Assembly (NCBI RefSeq): GCF_036017035.1
Contig: NZ_JAYXHS010000002.1
Location: 1,078,039-1,142,038, forward strand
From: Viridibacterium silvisoli
GTDB taxonomy: Bacteria; Pseudomonadota; Gammaproteobacteria; Burkholderiales; Rhodocyclaceae
Length of the DNA: 64,000 nucleotides
Reading direction: 5' to 3'
Part shown: piece by piece, positions 1-7,700 of the stretch
How the letters are laid out: every line of letters starts with the position of its first letter
How positions within the stretch are numbered: position 1 is the stretch's first letter
The notes under the pieces: model-generated
Database searches by the model: none
What the model saw: the letters and a program-made list of their open reading frames with translations, nothing else
What the model was told of the DNA's origin: nothing
Position numbers and translations under genes: made by a program

Positions 1-337
1 CTGTACGACCTGGGAGGTGGTGTGGCGTGTGGTCTTGCCGCACTCCAAGGCTGGCGTCGTTGGCGGCGTGATGCTCGGCCTGGGTCGCGCGTTGGGCGAG
101 ACGATGGCGGTGACCTTCGTGATCGGCAACACCAATATGCTTAATTCAGCCTCGCTGTTCATGCCGGGCAACAGCATTACTTCGGCATTGGCCAACGAGT
201 TTGCCGAGGCGGGCCCTGGCCTGCACACCGCTGCGTTGATGGAGCTGGGTCTGATCCTCTTCGTCATCACCCTGGTAGTGCTGATGATCTCGAAGCTGTT
301 CCTTGCTCGCCTGTCGCGTAACGAAGGAACGAAATAA
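1..337 (+). CDS. pstC: Phosphate ABC transporter permease PstC (3' part)
   Basis: Only the C-terminal ~111 codons lie in the window; the frame is open from base 2 to a TAA at 335-337. PstC is one of two inner-membrane permease subunits of the high-affinity phosphate importer PstSCAB. The fragment holds the inner-membrane permease loop that docks on the ATPase (the stretch around GLGRALGETMAV), followed by a hydrophobic helix near the end (LGLILFVITLVVLMI). The stop overlaps the start of pstA by one base (TAATG), so the two are translationally coupled. Assignment rests on this motif and on the pstA-pstB context. Confidence 0.93.
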   Translation, partial: CTTWEVVWRVVLPHSKAGVVGGVMLGLGRALGETMAVTFVIGNTNMLNSASLFMPGNSITSALANEFAEAGPGLHTAALMELGLILFVITLVVLMISKLFLARLSRNEGTK

Positions 338-1185
338 TGGCTCTGACAATTCTGAAGCGGCGCAAGCTGGTCAACAAGGTTGCGCTGACGCTATCGCTCG
401 GGGCAATGGCCTTTGGCCTGTTCTGGCTCGCATGGATTCTTTTTACCGTGCTGCAGCTCGGCATCAGCGGCTTGTCGCTGGATCTGTTCACCAAGATGAC
501 GCCGCCGCCGGGAACGGCTGAAGGCGGTCTGGCGAATGCGATCGTAGGCAGTCTCATGATGGTCGGCTTGGGTACGCTCGTTGGCTCGCCAATCGGCGTG
601 CTGGTGGGTATCTACCTTGCCGAGTACGGCGTGAAGACCCCATTAGGGCGCATCACGCGCTACGTCAATGACCTTCTGCTGTCGGCGCCTTCCATCGTCA
701 TCGGGTTGTTTGTGTATGCCATGGTGGTTGCGCACATGGGGCGGTTCTCGGGTTGGGCTGGTGTGGTTGCGCTGGCCCTGATCGTAGTGCCGGTGGTGGT
801 GCGTACGACCGAGAACATGCTCATGCTGGTGCCGAATTCCCTGCGTGAGGCTGCGTTCGCACTCGGCGCACCGAAGCGCACGATGATCATGATGATCGCC
901 ATGCGCGCTGCAAAATCGGGCGTTGCAACCGGCATTTTGCTGGCGGTCGCACGCATCGCTGGCGAGACCGCGCCGCTGCTCTTTACCGCGCTGTCGAACC
1001 AGTTCTGGAGCACCAGCTTGAATGATCCGCTGGCCAATCTGCCGGTCACGATTTTCCGCTTCGCCATGAGCCCATTTACCGAGTGGCAGAACCTTGCCTG
1101 GGCGGGTGTGCTGCTGATCACGCTGGGTGTGCTGGCCTTGAACATCGTGGCGCGTGTCTTCCTGCGCCAGGAAGCATCGCACTAA
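337..1185 (+). CDS. pstA: Phosphate ABC transporter permease PstA
   Basis: This 282-residue polytopic membrane protein is the second permease of the Pst phosphate importer. The sequence shows a first helix near residues 17-40, several further hydrophobic segments, and the typical permease loop with LREAAFALGAPKRTM and later ARIAGETAPLLFTAL. Length fits the family (about 280-300). Its ATG overlaps the pstC stop by one base, and pstB follows within about 60 bases, so the three genes form one operon. The operon's phosphate-starvation (Pho box) promoter would lie upstream of the window. Confidence 0.96.
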   Translation: MALTILKRRKLVNKVALTLSLGAMAFGLFWLAWILFTVLQLGISGLSLDLFTKMTPPPGTAEGGLANAIVGSLMMVGLGTLVGSPIGVLVGIYLAEYGVKTPLGRITRYVNDLLLSAPSIVIGLFVYAMVVAHMGRFSGWAGVVALALIVVPVVVRTTENMLMLVPNSLREAAFALGAPKRTMIMMIAMRAAKSGVATGILLAVARIAGETAPLLFTALSNQFWSTSLNDPLANLPVTIFRFAMSPFTEWQNLAWAGVLLITLGVLALNIVARVFLRQEASH

Positions 1186-1243
1186 AGGCTCGGTACCGAG
1201 AGCCAGTACTGACGCTGAACGAATTTATTGCATTGGAATAGTG

Positions 1244-2008
1244 ATGACCCAGCTTGTTTCGCAGATCGAATTCAAGAACTTCAATTTCTACTACGGCAAG
1301 TTCCATGCGTTGAAGAACATCAACCTGTCGCTGGCGCGCCGTCACGTCACGGCCTTCATCGGTCCATCGGGCTGCGGCAAGTCGACGCTGTTGCGCACGA
1401 TCAACCGCATGTACGACCTGTACCCGGAGCAGCGTGCCGAAGGCGAACTGCTGCTGGAAGGCAACAACATCCTGCACTCGGACATCGACCTGAGCTCGCT
1501 GCGCGCCAAGGTCGGCATGGTGTTCCAGAAGCCGACACCGTTCCCGATGTCGATCTACGACAACATCGCTTTTGGTGTGAATCTGCACGAGAAGCTGTCG
1601 AAGGCCGAGATGGACGAGCGCGTTGAATGGGCGCTGCGCAAGGCTGCGCTGTGGGATGAAGTGAAGGACAAGCTGCACAAGAGCGGCATGGGTCTCTCTG
1701 GCGGTCAGCAGCAACGTCTGTGCATCGCGCGCGGCGTCGCGGTGAAGCCGGAAGTGCTGCTGCTCGACGAGCCGACCTCGGCGCTGGACCCGATCTCGAC
1801 GATGCGCATCGAAGAGCTGATCGACGAGCTGAAGGAAGAATTCACCATCGTCATCGTCACGCACAACATGCAGCAGGCTGCGCGTATCTCCGACTTCACG
1901 GCCTACATGTATCTGGGCGAGCTGATCGAGTTTGGTGATACCGACAAGATCTTTGTGAAGCCGCAGCGCAAGGAAACCGAGGACTACATTACGGGCCGCT
2001 TCGGCTAA
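1244..2008 (+). CDS. pstB: Phosphate ABC transporter ATP-binding protein PstB
   Basis: PstB is the cytoplasmic ATPase that drives phosphate uptake through PstC/PstA. The 254-residue product has Walker A GPSGCGKST at about residues 40-48, the signature LSGGQQQR, Walker B VLLLDEPTSALD and the H-loop VTHN. An upstream in-frame start at 1154 would lie inside pstA; ATG 1244, or GTG 1241 directly before it, gives the normal family length of about 255. phoU, which often follows pstB, is not present downstream: a palindromic element and terminator come next. Confidence 0.96.
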   Translation: MTQLVSQIEFKNFNFYYGKFHALKNINLSLARRHVTAFIGPSGCGKSTLLRTINRMYDLYPEQRAEGELLLEGNNILHSDIDLSSLRAKVGMVFQKPTPFPMSIYDNIAFGVNLHEKLSKAEMDERVEWALRKAALWDEVKDKLHKSGMGLSGGQQQRLCIARGVAVKPEVLLLDEPTSALDPISTMRIEELIDELKEEFTIVIVTHNMQQAARISDFTAYMYLGELIEFGDTDKIFVKPQRKETEDYITGRFG

Positions 2009-2143
2009 ATTTGGCGGCGCTTGCCTACTGCGCGCCACAATCTCGAATCTGTCGCCGTGGTCTACTGAGTCGCTGTGCTCAAGCACAGCTCCGCTCCGCG
2101 ATTCGACCTTGAGGCGCTCGCTACGGCAATCACCACCAAATTT
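2007..2143. repeat. 137-bp imperfect palindrome (MITE/REP-like)
   Basis: The interval begins with aaatttggcggcg and ends with the near reverse complement caccaccaaattt. The terminal arms match over about 18 bases with a few mismatches (both arms read aaatttggYggYgMttgcc). Near the centre is a perfect hairpin: gctgtgct (2072-2079), loop ca, agcacagc (2082-2089). The element starts inside the pstB stop codon and ends about 22 bases before the terminator. It contains no convincing ORF. A non-autonomous mobile or REP-type element is likely, but copy number cannot be judged from one window. Confidence 0.6.
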
Positions 2144-2165
2144 CGGACTGCTTGAGTTTCGGAAC

Positions 2166-2204
2166 AACCCCGCAAGGCCTTGTGCCCTGCGGGGTTTGTC
2201 TTTT
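2166..2204 (+). terminator. Rho-independent terminator of the pst operon
   Basis: A perfect 9-bp stem, aaccccgca (2166-2174) and tgcggggtt (2188-2196), is followed by a T-rich tail (tgtctttt). It closes the pst transcript ahead of the aminotransferase gene. Confidence 0.85.
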
Positions 2205-2275
2205 GTGTGCTGGCTGCTTTTGGTGCTTCAGGTAGTAATATCCAGCTTTTCCCCTGTTTCCCGAAAGGAACATCC

Positions 2276-3481
2276 GTGAGTCTTGCTGTCCAACGCGCCG
2301 ATTTCGATCGGTACATGGTGCCCGTGTTCAACCCGCTCGAGATGATTCTCGTCCGAGGTGAAGGCTCGCGCCTGTGGGATCAGCAGGGGCGCGATTACAT
2401 TGACTTCGGTGCCGGTGTGGCGGTGACGTCGCTGGGGCACAACCATCCGGCGCTGGTGAAGGCCTTGCATGATCAGGCCGCCAAGGTGTGGCATGTCTCG
2501 AACTATTTCACCAATGAGCCGGCGTTGAGTCTTGCGAAGAAGCTGTGCGCAGCGACTTTTGCCGAGCAGGTGTTCTACTGCAATTCTGGCGCCGAGGCTA
2601 ACGAGGCTGCGCTGAAGCTGGCTCGCAAGCGTGGCGTTGATATCAATCCCGAGAAGGTCGAGATCGTTGCGTTCAATGGCTCGTTCCACGGACGTACCTT
2701 CTTTACCGTTTCGGTAGGCGGTCAGCCGAAGTATTCCTCCGGCATGGGGCCGAATCCGGCCGGCATCATTCACGTTGATTTCAACGATATCGAAGCGGTC
2801 AAGCGCGTCATCGGTCCGAAGACCTGTGCCGTAATCGTCGAGCCTGTGATCGGCGAGGGCGGTATCGTTCCGGCGACACCGGAATTCCTGCAGGCGCTGC
2901 GTGACCTGACCACTGCCAACGATGCGGTGCTGATCTTTGACGAGATCCAGTCCGGCAATGGCCGCACGGGTGCGTTGTACGACTACATGAATACCTCGGT
3001 TGTGCCGGACATCCTGACCACGGCCAAAGGCTTGGGTGGCGGCTTCCCGATCGGCGTGATGTTGACGACTGCGGCTGTCGGCAACCACTTCAAGCCCGGC
3101 AGCCATGGCTCGACTTTCGGTGGCAATCCGCTCGCCTGTGCAGTGTCGGAGGCTGCGTTCGACATCATCAACGATCCCGCGGTGCTGGCCGGTGTGCGGA
3201 CCAAGGCTGCGCGCGCGGCTGCTGCGCTGCGTGCGATGGGTGAGCGCTTGGGTTGCTTCAGCGAGATTCGCAGTTCGGGCCTCTGGTTCGGTTGCGAGCT
3301 GAGCGGAGCCCTGGCGGCAAGAGCCGGCGATCTGGTGGGCAAGGGGGCTGCGAACGGCGTGCTGATGTTGCAGGCGGGTCCGAACGTGCTGCGTATCGCG
3401 ACCTCGCTGATCATCAGCGATGCCGAGCTGGATGAAGGCCTGCGTCGGCTGGAAAAGACCTGCATCGAGCTCTTGAGCTAG
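2276..3481 (+). CDS. argD: Acetylornithine/succinylornithine aminotransferase (ArgD/AstC type)
   Basis: This is a class-III PLP-dependent aminotransferase of 401 residues. It is expected to convert N-acetylornithine and 2-oxoglutarate to N-acetylglutamate semialdehyde and glutamate, in arginine synthesis or, as AstC, in arginine degradation. Visible are YCNSGAEANEAALKLAR (about 101-117), the FDEIQSGNGRTG cofactor motif (221-232) and the Schiff-base lysine in TTAKGLGGG (Lys251). The GTG at 2276 was preferred because aaaggaa lies 5 bases upstream and the length matches the family; the longer frame from 2180 would begin inside the terminator. Biosynthetic and catabolic roles cannot be separated from the sequence alone. 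Confidence 0.88.
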   Translation: MSLAVQRADFDRYMVPVFNPLEMILVRGEGSRLWDQQGRDYIDFGAGVAVTSLGHNHPALVKALHDQAAKVWHVSNYFTNEPALSLAKKLCAATFAEQVFYCNSGAEANEAALKLARKRGVDINPEKVEIVAFNGSFHGRTFFTVSVGGQPKYSSGMGPNPAGIIHVDFNDIEAVKRVIGPKTCAVIVEPVIGEGGIVPATPEFLQALRDLTTANDAVLIFDEIQSGNGRTGALYDYMNTSVVPDILTTAKGLGGGFPIGVMLTTAAVGNHFKPGSHGSTFGGNPLACAVSEAAFDIINDPAVLAGVRTKAARAAAALRAMGERLGCFSEIRSSGLWFGCELSGALAARAGDLVGKGAANGVLMLQAGPNVLRIATSLIISDAELDEGLRRLEKTCIELLS

Positions 3482-3633
3482 CCGGTTCAGTGAGGGCGGG
3501 GCCAGACTGGCCACTACTGGCGCTGGGCCCGTCCGCCCGTCAAGGGCGTTCAATGCTGCGCGCCGCTTTCCGTTAACCTGAGTGATCTGTCGCGAGAACG
3601 CGATCCAATGTCGGTGATTTCCGGACCCAGTGC

Positions 3634-6237
3634 ATGACCAAGAGCATGACGAGAGACCTGAGTAGCATCCCTCCGACGTCGGGAAGCGTGGGTGGAGACG
3701 TCGCCGCTTTGCGTAACGCGCTGGAGCTGCTGGCTGGCAAAGCTGGCCGCGCCGAGTTTTTTGCTGATTTTGGCGACACGCTGGACGATCTGGCCTGGCG
3801 CCTCAAGGACATGCTGGAGCTCGAACTGCGCGAGAAGGAGCGCATCGTGCTGGCGCTCGACAGTGCGCACGATGGCTTGTGGGACTGGGATATCGCATCG
3901 AACGGTGGTTACCTGAGCCCGCAATGGAAAAAGGCGCTCGGCTATGGCGAGAGCGACCGCGGCTTGGGCCTGCAAGCCTGGGAGTCGCGCGTTCATCCCG
4001 ACGACCTGCCGGGCGTGCAAAGCGTGTTATCGGTTCATCTGGCTGGACGCACTGAAGGCGTTGCCGTCGAGTACCGTTTGCGCCACGCGGATGGCAACTG
4101 GCAATGGGTGGGCAGCTACGGCCGTGTCGTCGAGCGTGATGCCAATGGCCGAGCGTTGCGCATGGTGGGCGTGCATCGCAATATCTCGGACCGCAAGATG
4201 TTCGAGCATGAACTCTTGCGTGCCAAGGAGGTTGCGGAATCGGCAAGTCGTGCCAAGGGCGACTTTCTCGCCAATATGAGCCACGAAATCCGCACGCCAA
4301 TGAACGGCATCCTCGGCATGACGGAGCTGGCGCTCGACACGCAGCTGGATCCGGAGCAGCGTGGCTACCTGCAGACGGTGAAGTCCTCTGCCGAGTCGCT
4401 GCTGTCCATCATCAACGACATTCTTGATTTCTCGAAAATCGAGGCCGGCAAACTCGAACTGGAAACCATCGAATTTTCGCTGCCCGCCGTACTGGGCGAT
4501 ACCTTCAAGTCACTTGCATTGCGCGGCCACCAGAAAGGGCTGGAGCTGGTCTATGGCATTGCGCCGGGAACGCCACAGGTGCTGCGAGGCGACCCGAACC
4601 GACTGCGCCAGGTGTTGATGAACCTGCTTGGAAACGCGATCAAGTTTACCGAGAAGGGCGAAATCGAAGTCTCGGTCAAACAGATCAGTCGTACGGGGCG
4701 TCAGGCGCGCATCGAGTTCGCGGTGCGTGACACAGGCATTGGTATTGCCAAGGAGAAGCAGGAGGAGGTCTTCGGTGTCTTCTCCCAGGCGGACACCTCG
4801 ACCACGCGCCGTTACGGCGGCACAGGTCTGGGGCTGGCGATCTGCCGCCGCCTGGTTGAATTGATGGGTGGACGCGTCTGGCTGGAAAGCGAAGAAGGGC
4901 GTGGCAGCGTTTTTCACTTCACGACAGAAGTGGACGTGGTGCGTGACGAGCTGGTCAGCGAGCGCATCGACAAGCGCTTCCAGGGTATGCGCGTCCTGTT
5001 GGTCGAAGACAGTGCCAGCACCGCACGTGAGCTGGGTGACACGCTGCGTCGTTGGGGTTTCCATGTTGCGCTGGCGGCGAATGGCGACGAGGCGAACATG
5101 ACGATGCGGGTGGCGCAGAAGTCCGGCGAGGCTTTCGACCTGATGCTGGTCGACGCGCGGATGCCCGAGCCGGGTGGCTTCGAACTGCCCTCGCGCTTCC
5201 ATACCGAAGGTGCACCTTGCGATCGCATCATCATGATGCTGACCACCGAGTCGCAACGTAACGATGCCGCGCGCTGTCGCCAGTTCGGCGTGCGCGCGCA
5301 TGTCGTCAAACCCGTCTCTGCGGGTGATTTGCTCGATGCGATCCGTCTGGCACTGAGCACAACAGTGGATTCCGAAGTGAAGCTCGACGAGTTCCGGATT
5401 GATGAGTCGCTGGCCGAGGCCGGCAACGTGGTGCGGCGCCGTGAGGTGCTGCTGGTGGAAGACAACCCGGTCAATCAGACCGTGGCGACCAAGGTGCTGG
5501 AGCGCGCTGGTTTCAAGGTGACGGTAGCGGGCGATGGCCAGGAAGCGATCGAATGGTTCGAGAAGCAGCGCTTCGACATCATTCTCATGGACGTGCAGAT
5601 GCCGGTGCTCGGCGGTCTCGATGCGACGAAGGCGATTCGCGCGCGTGAAGCCCGTCGCAGTTGGGCCATGTCCGGCCGTTGGGAGTCAGTGCCCATTATT
5701 GCCATGACGGCCCACGTCATGTCGGGCGACCGTGAGCGTTGTCTCGATGCCGGCATGGATGACTATGTGGCCAAGCCGATCCAGCCTTCCGAGCTGTTCG
5801 CGGCGATCGATCGGGTCTCGAACCGCTATGAGCGCACTGACACCGACGGGATTGCCAATGTCGTCGTGGAAAATGGCAATGCTTTCAGTGGCGACGGGAC
5901 GCAGGTCGCCGATCTGGAACAGACGCGCAGCCTCCTCGAAGGTGATGAGTCGGCCGTGCAGGCCTTGATCAGCGTTTTCCTCAGCGACGTCGGCAATACC
6001 TGTGACAAGTTGCAGGCGGCGATCCAGAAGGGTGATGGCAAAGCGCTGGGTGCGGTCGCGCACTCTGTGAAGTCGTCGGTAGGCGTGTTCGGTGCGGTGC
6101 ATGGTGCCGAGGCGGCGCTGAAAGTCGAAATGGCTGGCCGCCATGGCGATCCGGCTGCCGCTGTGGCTGCCGCACCGGCGTTGCTGGTGGAGCTCAATCG
6201 CCTGTCCGCCTATCTGCGCACTCAGTTGAAGCCCTGA
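3634..6237 (+). CDS. Hybrid sensor histidine kinase (PAS-HisKA-HATPase-REC-REC-HPt)
   Basis: This 867-residue phosphorelay protein has an N-terminal linker and then a PAS/PAC domain (about 70-190, WDWDIASNGGYLSPQWK). HisKA follows with phospho-acceptor His217 in MSHEIRTPMNG, then HATPase_c (about 315-430, with DTGIGI and YGGTGLGL). There are two receiver domains, with Asp507 (LVDARMP) and Asp653 (LMDVQMP), and a C-terminal HPt domain with His810 (AHSVKSS). The order resembles BarA/ArcB-like tripartite kinases. No transmembrane helix is evident, so the input is probably cytoplasmic. It stands alone between argD and carA; no partner regulator is adjacent. Confidence 0.9.
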   Translation: MTKSMTRDLSSIPPTSGSVGGDVAALRNALELLAGKAGRAEFFADFGDTLDDLAWRLKDMLELELREKERIVLALDSAHDGLWDWDIASNGGYLSPQWKKALGYGESDRGLGLQAWESRVHPDDLPGVQSVLSVHLAGRTEGVAVEYRLRHADGNWQWVGSYGRVVERDANGRALRMVGVHRNISDRKMFEHELLRAKEVAESASRAKGDFLANMSHEIRTPMNGILGMTELALDTQLDPEQRGYLQTVKSSAESLLSIINDILDFSKIEAGKLELETIEFSLPAVLGDTFKSLALRGHQKGLELVYGIAPGTPQVLRGDPNRLRQVLMNLLGNAIKFTEKGEIEVSVKQISRTGRQARIEFAVRDTGIGIAKEKQEEVFGVFSQADTSTTRRYGGTGLGLAICRRLVELMGGRVWLESEEGRGSVFHFTTEVDVVRDELVSERIDKRFQGMRVLLVEDSASTARELGDTLRRWGFHVALAANGDEANMTMRVAQKSGEAFDLMLVDARMPEPGGFELPSRFHTEGAPCDRIIMMLTTESQRNDAARCRQFGVRAHVVKPVSAGDLLDAIRLALSTTVDSEVKLDEFRIDESLAEAGNVVRRREVLLVEDNPVNQTVATKVLERAGFKVTVAGDGQEAIEWFEKQRFDIILMDVQMPVLGGLDATKAIRAREARRSWAMSGRWESVPIIAMTAHVMSGDRERCLDAGMDDYVAKPIQPSELFAAIDRVSNRYERTDTDGIANVVVENGNAFSGDGTQVADLEQTRSLLEGDESAVQALISVFLSDVGNTCDKLQAAIQKGDGKALGAVAHSVKSSVGVFGAVHGAEAALKVEMAGRHGDPAAAVAAAPALLVELNRLSAYLRTQLKP

Positions 6238-6296
6238 AATCAGGATCTGATGGCGCCGTTCTGGCCCGTGGCCGGCACCAGATGCGTGCCTTGCCA

Positions 6297-6325
6297 TTGC
6301 CGGAGGCCCTGTAAAAAGCTACAAT
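6297..6325 (+). promoter_or_regulatory. Candidate sigma-70 promoter of carAB
   Basis: TTGCCG (6297-6302) and TACAAT (6320-6325) are separated by 17 bases. The predicted start near 6332 leaves a leader of about 157 bases before the carA GTG. Consensus match only. Confidence 0.55.
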
Positions 6326-6340
6326 CCCATAAATTCACTT

Positions 6341-6386
6341 AGCGGGATGGGCCCAGTGCTGCACTTGGGGACCGTCCCGTTTTTTA
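6341..6386 (+). terminator. Hairpin with T-tract in the carAB leader (terminator or attenuator)
   Basis: The outer stem pairs cgggatgg (6343-6350) with ccgtcccg (6372-6379), with one G-T pair. The inner part also pairs (cccagtgc with gcacttggg, one bulge). A run of six T follows at 6380-6385. It lies just downstream of the candidate carAB promoter and far beyond the kinase stop, so it may attenuate carAB rather than simply end the upstream gene. Confidence 0.6.
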
Positions 6387-6488
6387 CGTCACTGCTTTGC
6401 AGGGCCTTCGTCGCTTGAAGCCCTGATCAGGCAGCTCGATGTGCAAGTGACCCACGCATTCAGTACCCCAGACTTCAGGAGTTTTACC

Positions 6489-7634
6489 GTGGCCGACACC
6501 CTGCATGCCCTGCTCGCACTCGCCGATGGCACAGTGTTTTACGGACAAGGCCTTGGCGCAGTAGGCAAGACAGTCGGCGAAGTGGTGTTCAACACCTCCA
6601 TCACCGGCTATCAGGAAATCCTCACCGACCCGTCCTACAGCCGCCAGATCGTTACGCTTACCCATCCGCATGTCGGCAACGTCGGTGTGAATACCGAAGA
6701 CGCCGAATCGACGAAGATTTTTGCCGCCGGTCTGATCATTCGCGATCTGCCGATCCGCATCTCGAATTTCCGCTCACAGCAATCGCTTGACGACTACATG
6801 AAGTCGCAGAACGTTGTCGGTATTGCCGGTATCGACACGCGCAAGCTCACGCGCATCCTGCGTGAAAAGGGTGCGCAAGCCGGCTGTGTGGTGACTGCAG
6901 CCAGCCTTGCCGAACTCAACGCTGAAGCTGCCATCGCCGAAGCGCGTGGCTTCCCGGGTCTGGCCGGAATGGATCTGGCCAAGGTCGTGACGACGCAGAA
7001 GTCCTATCCATGGACCAGCGGGGAGTGGAAACTGGGCAAGGGCTATGTCGAACAGACTGCCGCCAAATACCACGTCGTGGCCTATGACTTCGGGGTCAAG
7101 CGCAACATCCTGCACATGCTCGCCGAGCGTGGTTGCAAGCTGACAGTCGTGCCGGCACAGACGACTGCTGAAGAAGTCTTCGCGCTCAATCCGGATGGCG
7201 TGTTCCTGTCCAACGGCCCAGGCGATCCCGAGCCTTGCGACTACGCCGTCGAAGCCTCGCGCAAGTTCCTCGAGCGCAAGCTGCCGACTTTCGGCATCTG
7301 TCTCGGTCACCAGATCATGGGTCTCGCTGCAGGCGCCAAGACACGCAAGATGAAGTTCGGCCATCACGGCGGCAATCATCCGGTGAAGGATCTGGATTCC
7401 GGTCGCGTGCTGATCACCAGCCAGAACCACGGTTTCGAAGTAGACGTGAATACGCTGCCGGCTAACGTGCGCAGCAGCCACGTCTCGTTGTTCGACGGCA
7501 GCCTGCAAGGTCTCGTCTGGACCGACCGCCCTGCACTGTGCTTCCAGGGTCACCCCGAGGCGAGCCCGGGGCCTGGCGACGTGGCCTATCTGTTCGACCG
7601 TTTTGTCGATCTGATGGCAACAGCAAAGAAATAA
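6489..7634 (+). CDS. carA: Carbamoyl-phosphate synthase small (glutaminase) subunit
   Basis: CarA hydrolyses glutamine and passes ammonia to CarB for carbamoyl phosphate, the precursor of arginine and pyrimidines. The 381-residue product has the class-I amidotransferase triad: Cys271 in TFGICLGHQ, and His355 and Glu357 in FQGHPEASPGP. The GTG at 6489 is preferred because aggag ends 7 bases upstream and the product then starts (M)ADTLHALLALADG, as usual for the family. The earlier ATG at 6441 lacks an obvious ribosome site. It is followed by carB after 66 bases, and the two are probably co-transcribed. Confidence 0.97.
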   Translation: MADTLHALLALADGTVFYGQGLGAVGKTVGEVVFNTSITGYQEILTDPSYSRQIVTLTHPHVGNVGVNTEDAESTKIFAAGLIIRDLPIRISNFRSQQSLDDYMKSQNVVGIAGIDTRKLTRILREKGAQAGCVVTAASLAELNAEAAIAEARGFPGLAGMDLAKVVTTQKSYPWTSGEWKLGKGYVEQTAAKYHVVAYDFGVKRNILHMLAERGCKLTVVPAQTTAEEVFALNPDGVFLSNGPGDPEPCDYAVEASRKFLERKLPTFGICLGHQIMGLAAGAKTRKMKFGHHGGNHPVKDLDSGRVLITSQNHGFEVDVNTLPANVRSSHVSLFDGSLQGLVWTDRPALCFQGHPEASPGPGDVAYLFDRFVDLMATAKK

Positions 7635-7700
7635 GCAGTAACGAAATCAAGGCCGCAGCCACGAGTTGCGTGCCCCACGAAATGCAATTCAGGTATTGAT

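Noticed and set aside
1118..2167. Long open frame (349 codons) on the minus strand across pstB
   Set aside because: It mirrors pstB in an antisense frame, its translation is low-complexity and unlike any family, and pstB explains the region.
2228..3553. 441-codon minus-strand frame over argD
   Set aside because: Antisense shadow of a well-supported gene in GC-rich DNA.
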